64,000 nt of DNA from NCBI GenBank assembly GCA_008828725.1, contig MEHQ01000969.1:419551-483550 (forward strand). Direction: 5' to 3'. The stretch is from Saccharina japonica (lineage: Eukaryota; Sar; Phaeophyceae; Laminariales; Laminariaceae). The notes beneath the pieces are model-generated. The model ran no database searches. It saw nothing but the letters and a program-made list of their open reading frames with translations, and was not told the DNA's origin. A program made the position numbers and the translations under genes. Positions 26,701 to 33,876 of this stretch are shown piece by piece (the stretch's first letter is position 1; every line of letters begins with the position of its first letter).

Positions 26701-29700
26701 TACCTCTATTATCGTAGCACACGTAATATGTATGTGATACCCGTTCACTTATATGCGTTGTGACAAGAAAACATGGGGCCTCTTTTCAGAGACAAGCCTC
26801 TACGTAACGAGCTCGGTATCAGTCATGCAACCGCCTCAAACGTACCGTTCGACGTGAGCCCTGCATATAGAGAAGATCGCGGAGGAGTTCTCCTCAACGC
26901 CTCTCGCCAGCGGTGGGTCTCCATCCTTGCCGTCTTATTATGGCGCGGGTATTATCGCTTTGTTGGAGGGTTTCCCACACGCATATCTATATATAGAGAG
27001 AAACTTTTCGTTTCCGTTTCTTCTTCTTCTTTCGGAGTGCTTATGAGTGATCAACGTTGAAGCTCATGCCACACATTATTTGAGGGTTGTCAAGGATAAT
27101 AATACTATTAATAACAATATGATTGAACTCGAAGCCGGAAATAGGTACAGAAAGGAGCTACATAGATTTTGTGCATTGTTGTTCTCATTTTATTATCTTC
27201 GCCCTTCCTTTCTCTCTCCTTCCTGGTCGTAACTCAGATCCGGGGTCACAAAGTAGGCTCTTCTCCCTCCTCCCCCACTACGGTTCTTGCCTTGCATTTT
27301 TATCGCGAGAAGTTTTCAGCACTTTCTTCCCTCGTCGACTTGCGTCGGATTCCGCCTACCCACGCCACGAAGGCGCTCTCAGCACCCCCCCCTCCAAAAT
27401 CAGGTTTTTTGGTGAGATGTGTAGAGCTCCTCGAGTGACACCACCCTCAGACAAAAAAAAACGAGTGCACCTCTATCGTAACATTCGTCAATATTGCTAC
27501 TCGTACGTATTCCGGGGGGGGGCATAGTAAATAGGACCTTACCTCGTACGGTACACACAAAAACCTACCAGAGGGTATATACTTACCTATGTTGTACTAT
27601 TACAGGGGTCCCTAGTAAATAGAACCTCATGTACACACAAAAACCTATATATTTTGATATTTTCAGTAACAATATTGGGTCCTATTTACTATGGCCCCCC
27701 CGCAATAACAATATTTGGTCCTGTTTACTACGAGGTATGATTCCCCGTAGCAGAAAAAATATTGACCTGTGCCTAGTTGCTCACTCGAGGAGCTCAACCG
27801 GTCCCAGTGACAAAATATTGCCTCATAAGGCAAACACTAACTGCAAAACGCCTGCCTACCTACCTACCTACCTACCTACCTACCGTGGGATGCGTTTACA
27901 CTTTTTCCCGTCAAAAGGGGCACGCACGGAAAACACCTTCCTTACGATTTGAAACCCACAACGCAACACGGTCCACCACCACCACGTTTTTTTCTGTTTG
28001 TTTTGTTTTTTTCACCTGTCGGCGATGCATCTTCTCAATCCTGCGCTCTTCTATCTCGATCATGGTGGCGTTGGCTTTCTTCTGCTGGTCCAAAAGCTGG
28101 GCCGGCGTCATCCCGCCACCGCCGGCCATGTGGGACAGCGCGAGTTGCTGGGGGAGGGGTTTGGGGGGGGGTGCATAGATAGCGCTCCTTTTTTTGTGTC
28201 CGTGGTTTTCCGTGGTTTTCCTTCCCTCCGAGAGTGCTTATGAGCGATCAATGCTGAAGCTCATGCTACATACATAGAGTTGAGGAATCTCAAGGATAAA
28301 GATAATAACAAGAGTTACAGCAGTACGTATAGGCCCACGAATATGAAAGAGTCTTACAAAAAACTTACTAAGGCCAGCTTTTAGGGGGTGGGGGGGGCGC
28401 TACCTACGTAAGAAAAATGGATTAATAAATCGTGTTCAGCGGCCAGCCCTATACTAAATCCTATATGATAGTGTTCGCTTAAGGTTGTTTCAAAAGGGTG
28501 GTGTCCTAATAAGGTTCGAAGGCTTTCTCACAGTACGTTGGCGTTTCTTGTTGGCGGGCCCATATTTTTTTGTTTTCGTTTTGTTTTTTCTCCACCCCGT
28601 TTATTACCGTCGCCCTTCTTTTTCTCTCTCCCTCTTTATTATAGTCGTAACTCAGACCCGGGGGTCACGGAGTAGGCTCTTCCCCTCCCTGCCCCCCACT
28701 ACGGTACGTGCCTTGCCTTTTTTTCTGTCGCGAGAAAATTTCAGCACTCTCTTCCCTCGTCGACTCTCGTCGAATTGTGCATATATACTGTACGCAGAAG
28801 AAAGAGAAAATGATACTTAACCCTTTTTTCTACGTACAGAAACCAAAAAAAAACTGAGTCAACTTTCCCAAGCATGCTGTCCCTTATATACAACGGGAGC
28901 GCAGTCCCACTTTAAGAGTTAAGTACGTAGTCACCCCCTGAGGTCAGAAACGGAAAAAAAACAGAGGGCTGTGACCACCGGACGAATGAAGAAAATATAC
29001 ATACTCGTAATCTGACACAGAATAGAGGCGAAGCCCGCAGCTCGAAAACTCGTACACGACTTTCCCACGGGACAACCAACGGTAGCAGAACCCATATGCA
29101 GCTAGGCTAGAAGTTTGGGGACAATAAGGAAGAGAAAGAACCCGCAGAAAGGATAAGAGTCAAACGAGCGACGTCACTGAGATAAGAGAAAGGTCAACAA
29201 GTATGGGTGTGATCTCATGCCGCAGCAGAGAGGCCTCATTGATCCCAAACTATATACGATTTAACCTACGACGCAATGTTACAACAGTAATCTGACACAG
29301 AAAAGAGGCGAAGCCCGCAGGGCAGAGCCCCTTTTCAGAAAAGCCTTTTTGTTGTACTGGGAGACAGTGATTGAGTATCACTCCGTGAGCGATATCGCAG
29401 CTCTACAACAGCACGACAAAGTAGAAAGANGGCGGGGGGACGGCAGCAGAACGAGAGGGGGGGGTGCAACAGGAGAGCCAGAAGCAGAAAAACGGTTTTC
29501 CTTGCAAATAAGAGATTCGACTAACGTTTGGGAGGCGAAGCGTGATCGTATGCGCTGGCTGCTTTTTTTCGCTCAGGCAGCATATATACGTATATATATA
29601 CACGAAGTATATATACGGGTGCAGTTATATACGCGTATCAGCTGCTCCACATATCGTGTTCCTTCAACGCCGTTTTTCAATCGTGCTTTCTACCAAATGC

Positions 29701-31420
29701 GGGGGTGCGCCTGTTTACAGGTGTTCTTTGATTATTCACTCGAGAAGCTCTATAAATTGACTATGTATGTACTTGCATTGCATTTGTTTTTATTTAACGA
29801 CCAACAGACAGGATACGAATGTTTTTTTGGGTACGTTTGTAGCTCCGCATTTCAGAAGTCCCATTAGTTGGACACATTTTGGCCAAAACAGTGCTACAGT
29901 GCACCTATCGCAGCGCTCGCTCCATGTTGTCTTTCTACAAGTGGGGTATCAAAATTGAGTGTATATAAAACTATTTGACCTTTTTACAAGTAGCACCGTG
30001 TTGTATGAATACCCCCCCCCCCACCTTCTGCTGCGGTGCTCCGTCTCGAAAGGGGTGCGTGGTCAATGGTCAAATGACTAAGGCAAGCAACAAATTAGTA
30101 CGCCCACCCGCCCCCCCCCGGCCCACCTTCTGCTCGGCATTGAGGAGCCTCTTTCTCTCCTGCCTGCACAGGCGCATCATCTCGTGCCGACGCTGGCTGT
30201 AAGCCTCGTGCCTCATTCTCTGCACCTCCGGCTCCACCCCTGGCTCCCAAAAGCTGCATCCCGCGAAAAACAGTTCCATGTTCAGCGCGATGACCAACGC
30301 GACCAATGCAGGGTACACACACAGGAGGAAGAGCGGAGTGAGCGGGCGAGTCTGGCGTGATCGTCGTCATCCCTCGGGTCGTGGATGAAAAGGGGTCTCG
30401 GAGCGTAGAAGATGCAATCTCCTTTGCACCGAGTTCGATATACTAGTATACCAGTAGATTTTGGAGATACCTGGTACAGTGGTTGTTATTTGCTGCTGTT
30501 CGAGAAAAAATATATATATATATATTTTTTCGGGTGATTGTTTCGCAGATGCAAGTTTAAGTTTTGCAAAAGAAGGTGTAAGAATCGTGAAACGCATCTT
30601 GTACGTGGTATCCCAAGAACTGATCGAGAGGTCATTGCCGAACCTTCGGCTGTGCGGCCCCACCCCCCGGGTGCAAGCAATGTCTGCCTGGTTGGTGAAA
30701 ACCCGACATGCTCCGTCCCGGCATTGTAGGGGTGCAAGGGTCTATGGTCATATGACTATGCCCATGCACGACATGCGGCTAATGAGCACACCCCTCCCCC
30801 CCCCGTTCAAATTGGTCGCTACGATGATATGCAAGAACGGCAATAACTCGCTACGAAACGTAGCTAGCCAGCGAAATCGGATATCACACGGAACTGCAGG
30901 ATTTGGCGAAACACAATCGAGTTGCCGCAGTAGCGTTTGCTTCGCTTCCTTTGATCCCCTTTCACGGCTGCACCCTAGGGGGGGAACTGCTACTACAGTA
31001 GGAATTGCGCAGAGTTGCCTGTTTTCACACCTCGGACAGATCATCGTCGACTACGGGTGGCCATAGTAAATAGAACCAAATATTGTTCGTAAAAATAGGG
31101 AAGTATATAGGTTTTCGTGTGCACCGTAGGTCCTGTTTACTGTGGTCGTCCCGTGTAATAGATATTTCAGAAGGCAGCCACCAAACACAAAACACATGCG
31201 AAAAAGAAGAACAAGAAGAAGAAGAAGCAGAAGAAGAAGAAGGAGGGGCTACACCCACTTTTTTCCGTTCACCAACCTGTCGAGATCTCGCACACGAAGA
31301 ATTTCGGGATTGACGCCGTGTTTCAGGCAGGACTCCGCGGATCGCGGAGTGAGCACCACCCTCGCGGGCGGCGGGTTAATGCCGCTCACCTGCCGTGAGC
31401 GTGGGGTGGGGGCCGGGGGG

Positions 31421-31472
<52 letters not shown>

Positions 31473-33876
31473 GACGGCAGTTGGAGCGGGTGGTGATGGT
31501 GATGTCAGCACGGGTATATACGTAGTTCGTTTTCGACTTGGCTTACGGTAGCTTCGACAAAAATGGTTGATTGTTGACACTAACTCCTCATTACATCTCC
31601 TTTCCGAGAAATTTCCTGAGAAATTTCCCAGGAAGGGTTTTCGACTTGGTCGAGCTTCGAAAAAAATGGTTGGCAGTTCACACTACCGTAGTTTCTCACT
31701 ACATCTCCATTCCGAGAATTTTCCTGAGAATCTTCCCAGGTAGTGTTTTCGACTTGGTCCAGCTTCGAAAAAAATGGTTGGCAGTTCACACTACTGTAGT
31801 TCCTCATTACATCCCCATTCCGATATTTTTCCTGAAATTTTTCCCAGGGAGTGTGTTCGACTGGATCCAGGTTTAAAAAAAAAATGATTGACAATGCACA
31901 CTAATTCCTCGTTACATCTACGTTCCGGGAATTTTCCATATACCTGGTACTCATACTCATATAAACCGTAAATAGCGTTCAGTTCGCACAGAGGTGCGAT
32001 CGTTTTTTCAGCGCTCGTTTCCTCGACACCGGTACGGGAGCTATATCAAACCGAACATCACATTTGTCGGAAGGCTCTTGACCAGATGATATTTCCGAAA
32101 TCACCTTGTTCGGTATTGGCGATCTTACCGTTCTGGAAAAATCGAGCTCCAGATATTTCCGAAAACATGTTGTCCGGTACTGTATTCGGCAACTTTCCCG
32201 TTGTGAAAAAATCGAGCGCTGAAAAAAAAAACGAATCACACCCCTGATGCATGCTACGGAAGAGGTGCACCATGTTTGTTTCTGCCTTATGAAGGTGGTC
32301 ACTTGAGGAGCTCTATATACCTCAACCAAAAAAGTGATTTGAAGGGAAATAAAAGTGCAAACCGATGAACACCCCCCCCATGGCCTAAGGGCCGATATTA
32401 ACGAGTATAAAATAAATTCAATTTGGGAAAAATAAAATTCAAATCCGCTTTTCATTGGTCAACACACGCACCAGCACCCCTCAAGATCCTAATCTTTGGT
32501 GCTGGTGCGCGTGTTGACCAATGAAAAGCGGATTTGATTTTGATTTTTTTCCAAATTGATTTTTTTTTTCTTCGTTAAAACGGGCCCTAAGTGCAAAATG
32601 AAAAATTCTGCAACACAAGAATGAGATTCCGACGAATTTGGGTTAAGGAGCCCCGTGCTTCAGAAACAAATTCAGCCAAAAAGTGCTACCTCTATCGTGA
32701 AGAGCTGGCGAACTCCTCAATGGATGCTCTTTACGTACAGTATTTCCATCAGGGGTTCTGATACAGGGTGTTTCTGGTTTGTGTCCCAGATATTACGAAT
32801 AGACGTCACATGTACGTATACGTACTGCAGTCAAGGCACGTCAACACGAGATTTCACAATAGTCGCGGCACTGAACCCGAAAACGAACACCGTTCACTGC
32901 TTATTCAAGAGAATAACAGCTACGTACGTACCGGTATTATTATGGTCATGACGCCTACGCGTACCCTATGTACGTAGATTGTGCATGTGAGGCCACTGTT
33001 CATGGCACACTTGGTTTGCTCCTCGCCGTGCAATCGCGACACCTCCTGTACATGGTATCAACGACACCTCGGCCGGAAAAGGCCTGACATCTTGCGCAGT
33101 AAGTCAACACAGGCAGGTGTATGCGCTGTATGACAATATGTTGTACGAGTACAGTTCGTACGTATCTGCACTACGCAAGAATAAGAGCACGACTGTGTAG
33201 TACGTAGCAGCGAGCTGCGGTTGGGTTCTACTACTGTACTGTCCTGCTGTGCATGCATTACTATGGGCCTGGTGTCAAACAGTGTCAGAGCAAGAGTGAC
33301 GGGCTTATTTACTGTACGAGTATGCCTCTGCTATCATGCCATAAGTGCTTCAAAGCATGTCATGCGCCGACCTACCTGGACTGTCGAAATTGTAACAAAC
33401 AGATCCTCGACGCTCATTGCCGGGTTTCCGTCAACCCCTCCTCCCTTCCCTCTCCTCTTCTTTTCCTTTTTACGAGTAGGGGCAGCAGGTGTGGTGGCAG
33501 CAGGCGTAGCAGCAGCAGCAGCAGCAACAACAACAGGAGCAGCAGCAGCAGCAGCAGCAGCAGCTGGAGCAGCAGGGGTCCCTCCTCCTTCTCCTCGTGA
33601 ACCCGGTGGTGCTGGTGCGGTTGGAGAAGACTCTCCATCCTCTTCTTCTTCTCCTCCTGCTACGTACGCCGCCTCCTCCACCCCGCGTCGCGTCTCACTC
33701 GCCGTGGTGGTGGCAACGCTCTCCGCTGCTGTCCCGCCGTCATTAGCAACGACTTCCTCTTCTTCTCTTTCCGCCATGCCTGTCCCCGACGGCAACACTC
33801 CCGATCCCTCGGGATCATCGGCGGCACCCTCGCCGCTGCCGGGCATGCAGTCTTCGGTGATGTCAGCAGCCATCAT
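74..33876 (-). CDS. Long coiled-coil protein gene, 16 exons found, 3' end outside window
   Basis: Read on the minus strand, 16 exons with AG acceptors and GT donors join in consistent phase into 682 codons (2046 nt, no internal stop). Residues 1-167 are a low-complexity acidic and Ala-rich head ending in a basic KKEKKRRGK patch. Residues about 168-215 carry LTPRSAESCLKHGVNPE and then DSFWEPGVEPEV. The rest is almost unbroken charged heptad sequence (EERR, RQRYLQEKK and similar) expected to form long coiled coils. Residues about 606-682 contain ENVNRIQRIQEYKRLETL and a basic helix. No signal peptide or membrane segment is visible. The combination of PRS-C-G head and ENV-RI-RIQEY tail reminds me of flagellar/basal-body coiled-coil proteins (CCDC177-like); this is recollection, not a search. 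Odd points: two exons (5 and 7) encode the same 40 residues, exon 9 has a decayed copy, and an antisense recombinase gene sits in the intron between exons 8 and 9. No terminal exon lies in the window. Confidence 0.82.
158..2026. other. Intron between exons 15 and 16
   Basis: No coding sense found. Holds one copy of dispersed family E (about 1612-1835, TCTATTATCTTCGCCC to the CGTCGA motif) and a trace of family F near 585-625. Confidence 0.5.
1612..1835 (+). repeat. Dispersed family E, copy 1
   Basis: Pyrimidine-rich repeat of about 210 bp with TATTATCTTCGCCC, AACTCAGATCCGGGG and a TATCGCGAGAAG segment. Other copies: 13720-13900, 21878-22078, 22478-22690, 27163-27363, 28568-28780. Confidence 0.75.
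2027..2140 (-). CDS. Coiled-coil gene exon 15
   Basis: 114 nt, phase 0-0, acceptor ATGCAG, donor GAG|GTACTG. Encodes EYKRLETLRQIKEADRRTEE and 18 further residues ending RRKAATE. Confidence 0.83.
2141..3946. other. Intron between exons 14 and 15
   Basis: No coding sense found. Contains a GATC-rich dispersed repeat (about 2215-2380, related in reverse to 18780-18980), an AGAT microsatellite (2391-2441), a CCCGA pentamer run (about 3046-3093) and a 38-base poly-C tract (3698-3735). Confidence 0.5.
3698..3735 (+). repeat. Poly-C, 38 bases
   Basis: Uninterrupted C run in the intron between exons 14 and 15 of the coiled-coil gene. Confidence 0.95.
3947..3979 (-). CDS. Coiled-coil gene exon 14 (micro-exon)
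   Basis: 33 nt between a GGCAG acceptor and a CAG|GTATAT donor, phase 0-0, encoding TENVNRIQRIQ. Its content continues into exon 15 as RIQEYKRLETL, which is why I accept so short an exon. The frame stays open upstream, so the true acceptor could be further out. Confidence 0.6.
4141..4236 (+). mobile_element. Family D (SINE-like, poly-G tagged), partial copy
   Basis: Starts right after a G run with TGCATGGCCGTAGTCGTATG and CCGGGACGGAG; grades into a family F copy at 4228-4332. Confidence 0.7.
4630..4722 (+). mobile_element. MITE family B copy (TTAA ends)
   Basis: Starts TTAACCCCTTAAGAACTGG, contains GGGGACAAAGTACTTGGAAT and ends CAGTTCTGAATGGGTTAA. Imperfect inverted ends with TTAA at both borders. 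Confidence 0.75.
5198..5287 (-). CDS. Coiled-coil gene exon 13
   Basis: 90 nt, phase 0-0, acceptor TTTCAG, donor AAG|GTCCGG. Encodes EEEYLKQLLERRARERYIQK and 10 further residues. Confidence 0.83.
5592..5806 (+). mobile_element. Family D (SINE-like, poly-G tagged), long copy
   Basis: Begins after GGGGGGAGGGGGG with TGTACTCATGTCGTGCACGG and runs to the CATATGGACGACAGCTTCAA end. One of the longest copies, about 215 bp. No clear pol III A/B boxes seen. Confidence 0.75.
6184..6291 (+). mobile_element. MITE family A copy
   Basis: About 105 bp with inverted ends TAGTAAACAGGACC and GGTCCTATTTACTA, interior AAAAATAGG...ATAGGTTTTTGT. Confidence 0.8.
6645..6738 (-). mobile_element. MITE family B copy, reverse
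   Basis: TTAACCCATTCAGAACTG to ACCAGTTCTTAAGGGGCTAA. Confidence 0.75.
7156..7285 (-). CDS. Coiled-coil gene exon 12
   Basis: 130 nt, enters phase 2 with one base, leaves phase 0; acceptor ACCCAG, donor CAG|GTGAGG. Encodes SEEERQLLARQRYLQEKKRM and on to GLTRIEQ. The phase-2 join with exon 11 is an independent check on both. Confidence 0.87.
8149..8225 (-). CDS. Coiled-coil gene exon 11
   Basis: 77 nt, phase 0 in, phase 2 out; acceptor GCCCAG, donor ACG|GTGAGA. Encodes AEEQRKSDFFQKHGEHEEKR and then RIAHL. The split Arg codon is completed by exon 12. Confidence 0.82.
8924..9019 (-). CDS. Coiled-coil gene exon 10
   Basis: 96 nt, phase 0-0, acceptor GTACAG, donor ATG|GTAAGG. Encodes VEEKQAKEKILLRQRRSRVK and a further 12 residues ending MAAM. 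Confidence 0.85.
9020..11286. other. Intron between exons 9 and 10
   Basis: Holds a family F copy (9328-9426) and the first minisatellite array. No coding sense found elsewhere. Confidence 0.5.
10095..11265. repeat. 31-bp minisatellite array, copy 1
   Basis: Imperfect tandem repeat of about 31 bp (AACCGGCACTATAGAGG + AACCGGCACTACTC), with a higher-order variant containing TATAGCGAGCAAACGGCATTACC. Lies in the intron just downstream (in gene sense) of exon 9. Confidence 0.9.
11287..11373 (-). CDS. Coiled-coil gene exon 9
   Basis: 87 nt, phase 0-0, acceptor GGTTAG, donor AAG|GTGACG. Encodes RVQKRMAEMKEQEIERQRK at its end. It lies directly beside the accession's first N (11411) and next to the 31-bp minisatellite; a damaged copy is at about 12650-12745. 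Confidence 0.8.
11412..11842 (-). pseudogene. Possible DDE transposase C-terminal fragment with acidic tail
   Basis: From a CCTCAG acceptor at 11842 the minus strand is open for about 143 codons to the N at 11411. It begins HLELWESNALTASDRRVLL and continues with a Trp-x-x-x-A pattern, LFQKTGSPMTADG and INLEGL, then a Glu/Gly-rich tail. The W, KTG, DG and EGL spacing reminds me of the C-terminal end of pogo/jerky-type transposases. No catalytic Asp/Glu triad is in the fragment. It lies between two copies of the 31-bp minisatellite. It could instead be an exon of an unrelated host gene. Confidence 0.35.
11870..12635. repeat. 31-bp minisatellite array, copy 2
   Basis: Follows the same order of variants as 10325-11265, with an internal deletion of roughly 150-190 bp. 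Followed, as in copy 1, by the exon 9 sequence (here broken). The two arrays flank the transposase-like fragment and the N at 11411. Confidence 0.88.
12646..12748 (-). pseudogene. Decayed copy of coiled-coil exon 9
   Basis: Clearly the same sequence as 11287-11400 but with several one-base insertions and deletions that break the frame and remove one G of the donor. The minisatellite beside it is nearly identical to the first copy, so the decay is concentrated in the exon part. This may be low-quality sequence next to an assembly join rather than real decay. Confidence 0.7.
12750..14928. other. Intron stretch upstream (plus sense) of the recombinase gene
   Basis: Contains two adjacent copies of the poly-G-tagged family D (12785-13090), one family E copy (13720-13900) and AT microsatellites (14377-14401, 14700-14717). 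No gene seen. Confidence 0.5.
12785..13090 (+). mobile_element. Family D, truncated plus long copy in tandem
   Basis: A 60-bp 5' piece (12785-12845) is followed by a longer copy (12846-13090). Both begin with TCATG-TATGGC-type sequence after G-rich DNA. Confidence 0.7.
14929..15033 (+). mobile_element. MITE family A copy abutting the recombinase ORF
   Basis: Ends TAGTAAATAGAACC and GGTCCTATTTACTAGGG. The recombinase frame opens inside the right end of this copy. Confidence 0.8.
15074..16273 (+). CDS. Tyrosine recombinase with ALOG-like zinc region, intact, intron-nested
   Basis: A single open frame of 400 codons including the stop, without introns. The C-terminal half has the tyrosine recombinase active-site set: Arg in FYSMRRGYDL (about R206/R207), HSFR (H321, R324), W347 in GGWKTESVAKYY and nucleophile Y356 nine residues later. 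The N-terminal half has His73, Cys77, Cys88 and Cys94 followed by ARRYAAESLR and a SKLK helix, the layout of the ALOG DNA-binding domain that is known to derive from DIRS-type recombinases. No reverse transcriptase is seen nearby, so this is a solo recombinase (Crypton-like) or a DIRS remnant. The gene lies antisense in the intron between exons 8 and 9. The start is uncertain: the frame is open from inside the preceding MITE (14929-15033) and the first ATG is codon 17 (15122), so the N-terminus may have been cut or replaced by that insertion. Confidence 0.85.
   Translation: MKADKIWARRSQVLAAMEGRPGELQKLKVADEFDAFVLAYSAGFRGWTTATDDDLFDFLCYRDTQGKGTKMVHEASCPGVGKTGDSECKVGSSCARRYAAESLRKGCVSKLKMALKAHGNGEVWDPIRRVGNPCASTLVELYLTFVSEEQKQVGVPVNQAAPMLAHTLIDLLSDMRSRAQVANSLAERIALTRDVALYALAFYSMRRGYDLSFTLGSQILKLPESRGLIFNFQFGKTLRASSEAVVVFTDQDRPQICAVRAVTGYIAAAQRIGWDMTAGYLFPTVSAEGDRGSTSLSAARMTTALQGHLRAAELPSHFTMHSFRVGGSLSKSLAGTAVDEIMKIGGWKTESVAKYYIGATSSGKVHGSKRKRGQSYAEASELPLSPEFEKDFAACVGKD
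16274..17492. other. Intron stretch downstream of the recombinase gene
   Basis: Two direct copies of family F (16370-16446, 16706-16806) and a tandem repeat of three units of about 62 bp (16893-17075, motif CACGATCGTAATACGG...CGAAATTTCTTG). No gene seen. Confidence 0.55.
16893..17075 (+). repeat. 62-bp tandem repeat, three units
   Basis: Units share a CACGATCGTAATACGG core and a CGAAATTTCTTG end, with increasing divergence to the right. Confidence 0.8.
17493..17660 (-). CDS. Coiled-coil gene exon 8
   Basis: 168 nt, phase 0-0, acceptor TTTTTCAG, donor CAG|GTATGA. 56 residues, nearly all charged or Ala, opening ALEEAEEVRRQALAKAAHRR. High GC with strong third-position G/C, unlike the AT-richer introns around it. 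Confidence 0.87.
17862..17958 (+). mobile_element. MITE family A copy
   Basis: Ends AATAAATAGGACC and GGTCCTGTTTACTATG, same interior as other copies. Confidence 0.8.
18150..18360 (-). mobile_element. Family D copy, reverse orientation
   Basis: Reverse copy ending at a CCCCCCCC tract (18378-18386), mirroring the poly-G of forward copies. Confidence 0.7.
18661..18763 (+). mobile_element. Family D copy, truncated
   Basis: About 100 bp, beginning after GGGGAGGGTGGG and ending near the ACCAACCAGG motif. Confidence 0.7.
20176..20295 (-). CDS. Coiled-coil gene exon 7 (copy A of duplicated exon)
   Basis: 120 nt, phase 0-0, same acceptor and donor context as exon 5 and the same protein. It starts duplicated block A. 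If both copies are real, the protein carries a 40-residue repeat separated by the 18 residues of exon 6. Confidence 0.75.
20820..21302. mobile_element. MITE family C with 300-bp insertion between arms
   Basis: Left arm about 20884-20915, right arm about 21236-21275. The roughly 300 bp between them is absent from the copy at 26459. Confidence 0.7.
23739..23792 (-). CDS. Coiled-coil gene exon 6
   Basis: 54 nt, phase 0-0, acceptor CGACAG, donor CAG|GTGAAA. Encodes EKELEQLLQWESKMKRVQ. Short but charged, in frame with its neighbours. Confidence 0.75.
25506..25728 (-). mobile_element. Family D copy, full length, reverse
   Basis: Full-length reverse copy ending in poly-C at 25725-25735, directly bordering segmental block B. 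Confidence 0.75.
25759..25878 (-). CDS. Coiled-coil gene exon 5 (copy B of duplicated exon)
   Basis: 120 nt, phase 0-0, acceptor TCGCAG, donor AAG|GTGTGT inside a CA/TG microsatellite. Encodes ENHARAELERQKQEQRLRER and 20 further charged residues. The 40 residues are identical to exon 7; only silent changes separate them. It lies at the edge of the 3-kb block duplicated at 20176-23342, so it may be a real repeat exon or a second assembled copy. Confidence 0.7.
26459..26556. mobile_element. MITE family C hairpin
   Basis: Inverted arms AATTCGCTTTTCATTGGTCA and TGACCAATGAAAAGCGGATT around a CACCAGCACC/GGTGCTGGTG stem. Outer arms GGGCCGATATTAAC and GTTAAAACGGGCCC extend the element to about 26400-26590. 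Confidence 0.8.
27513..27742 (-). mobile_element. MITE family A, one whole reverse copy with partial copies on both sides
   Basis: A whole reverse copy at 27602-27703 is flanked by partial ends at about 27525-27570 and 27703-27742, suggesting nested or tandem insertion. Confidence 0.7.
28016..28147 (-). CDS. Coiled-coil gene exon 4
   Basis: 132 nt, phase 0 in and out; acceptor after a C-rich tract, donor CAG|GTGAAA. Encodes a Gly-rich turn (MAGGGGMTPAQLL) followed by a basic helix ending KMHRRQ. It lies in an extra segment of about 0.8 kb (27370-28170) that is present in duplicated block B but absent from block A. Confidence 0.8.
30127..30253 (-). CDS. Coiled-coil gene exon 3
   Basis: 127 nt, acceptor ATGCAG, donor AAG|GTGGGC. 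The phase-2 join to exon 2 restores a Ser codon and reads DLDSFWEPGVEPEVQRMRHE, which is strong support that both exons belong together. Start of the coiled-coil region. Confidence 0.85.
30665..30797 (-). mobile_element. Family D copy, reverse
   Basis: Reverse copy from GTGCAAGCAATGTCTGCCTG to a C-rich tract at 30790-30808. Confidence 0.7.
31056..31158 (+). mobile_element. MITE family A copy
   Basis: Ends TAGTAAATAGAACC and GGTCCTGTTTACTGTGG. Confidence 0.8.
31277..31389 (-). CDS. Coiled-coil gene exon 2 (PRS-C-G motif)
   Basis: CAG acceptor and AG|GTTGGT donor, 113 nt, enters phase 0 and leaves phase 2. Encodes INPPPARVVLTPRSAESC and then a Gly-Val-Asn-Pro-Glu turn. A 49-base poly-G tract (poly-C on the coding strand) lies just upstream and may act as the polypyrimidine tract. 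Confidence 0.8.
31423..31471 (+). repeat. Poly-G, 49 bases
   Basis: Uninterrupted G run; on the gene's coding strand it is poly-C about 35 nt upstream of the exon 2 acceptor. Confidence 0.95.
31545..31905 (+). repeat. 107-bp tandem repeat, about 3.5 units
   Basis: Units contain TTTTCGACTTGGTCCAGCTT, AAAAAAATGGTTG and TTTCCTGAGAA-like sequence. Confidence 0.85.
32441..32540. mobile_element. MITE family C hairpin
   Basis: Same inverted arms as 26459-26556; similarity of the surrounding DNA extends over about 32250-32690, so the hairpin is the core of a larger repeat. Confidence 0.8.
33376..33876 (-). CDS. Coiled-coil gene exon 1 (N-terminus)
   Basis: Starts at the first of two tandem ATG codons (33876, 33873) and ends at a strong CAG|GTAGGT donor in phase 0 (167 codons). 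It encodes an acidic stretch, poly-Ala/Val runs from a CAG/CTG microsatellite (about 33505-33560), a basic KKEKKRRGK patch, and SVEDLFVTISTVQ. Assignment to this gene rests on strand, phase match to the next exon and the absence of another downstream partner. Confidence 0.65.

Larger units (their letters stand above)
25759..29429. repeat. Segmental duplication, block B, ending at the N at 29430
   Basis: Second copy of block A. It carries an extra segment at about 27370-28170 that includes exon 4 and several MITE family A pieces. The match stops exactly at the N at 29430, where block A continues for only a few more matching bases. Confidence 0.9.

Noticed and set aside
32990..33050. Candidate small exon reading EVSRLHGEEQTKCAMN on the minus strand
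   Set aside because: Acceptor is fair but no good donor exists in a phase that fits exons 1 and 2, which already join in phase without it.
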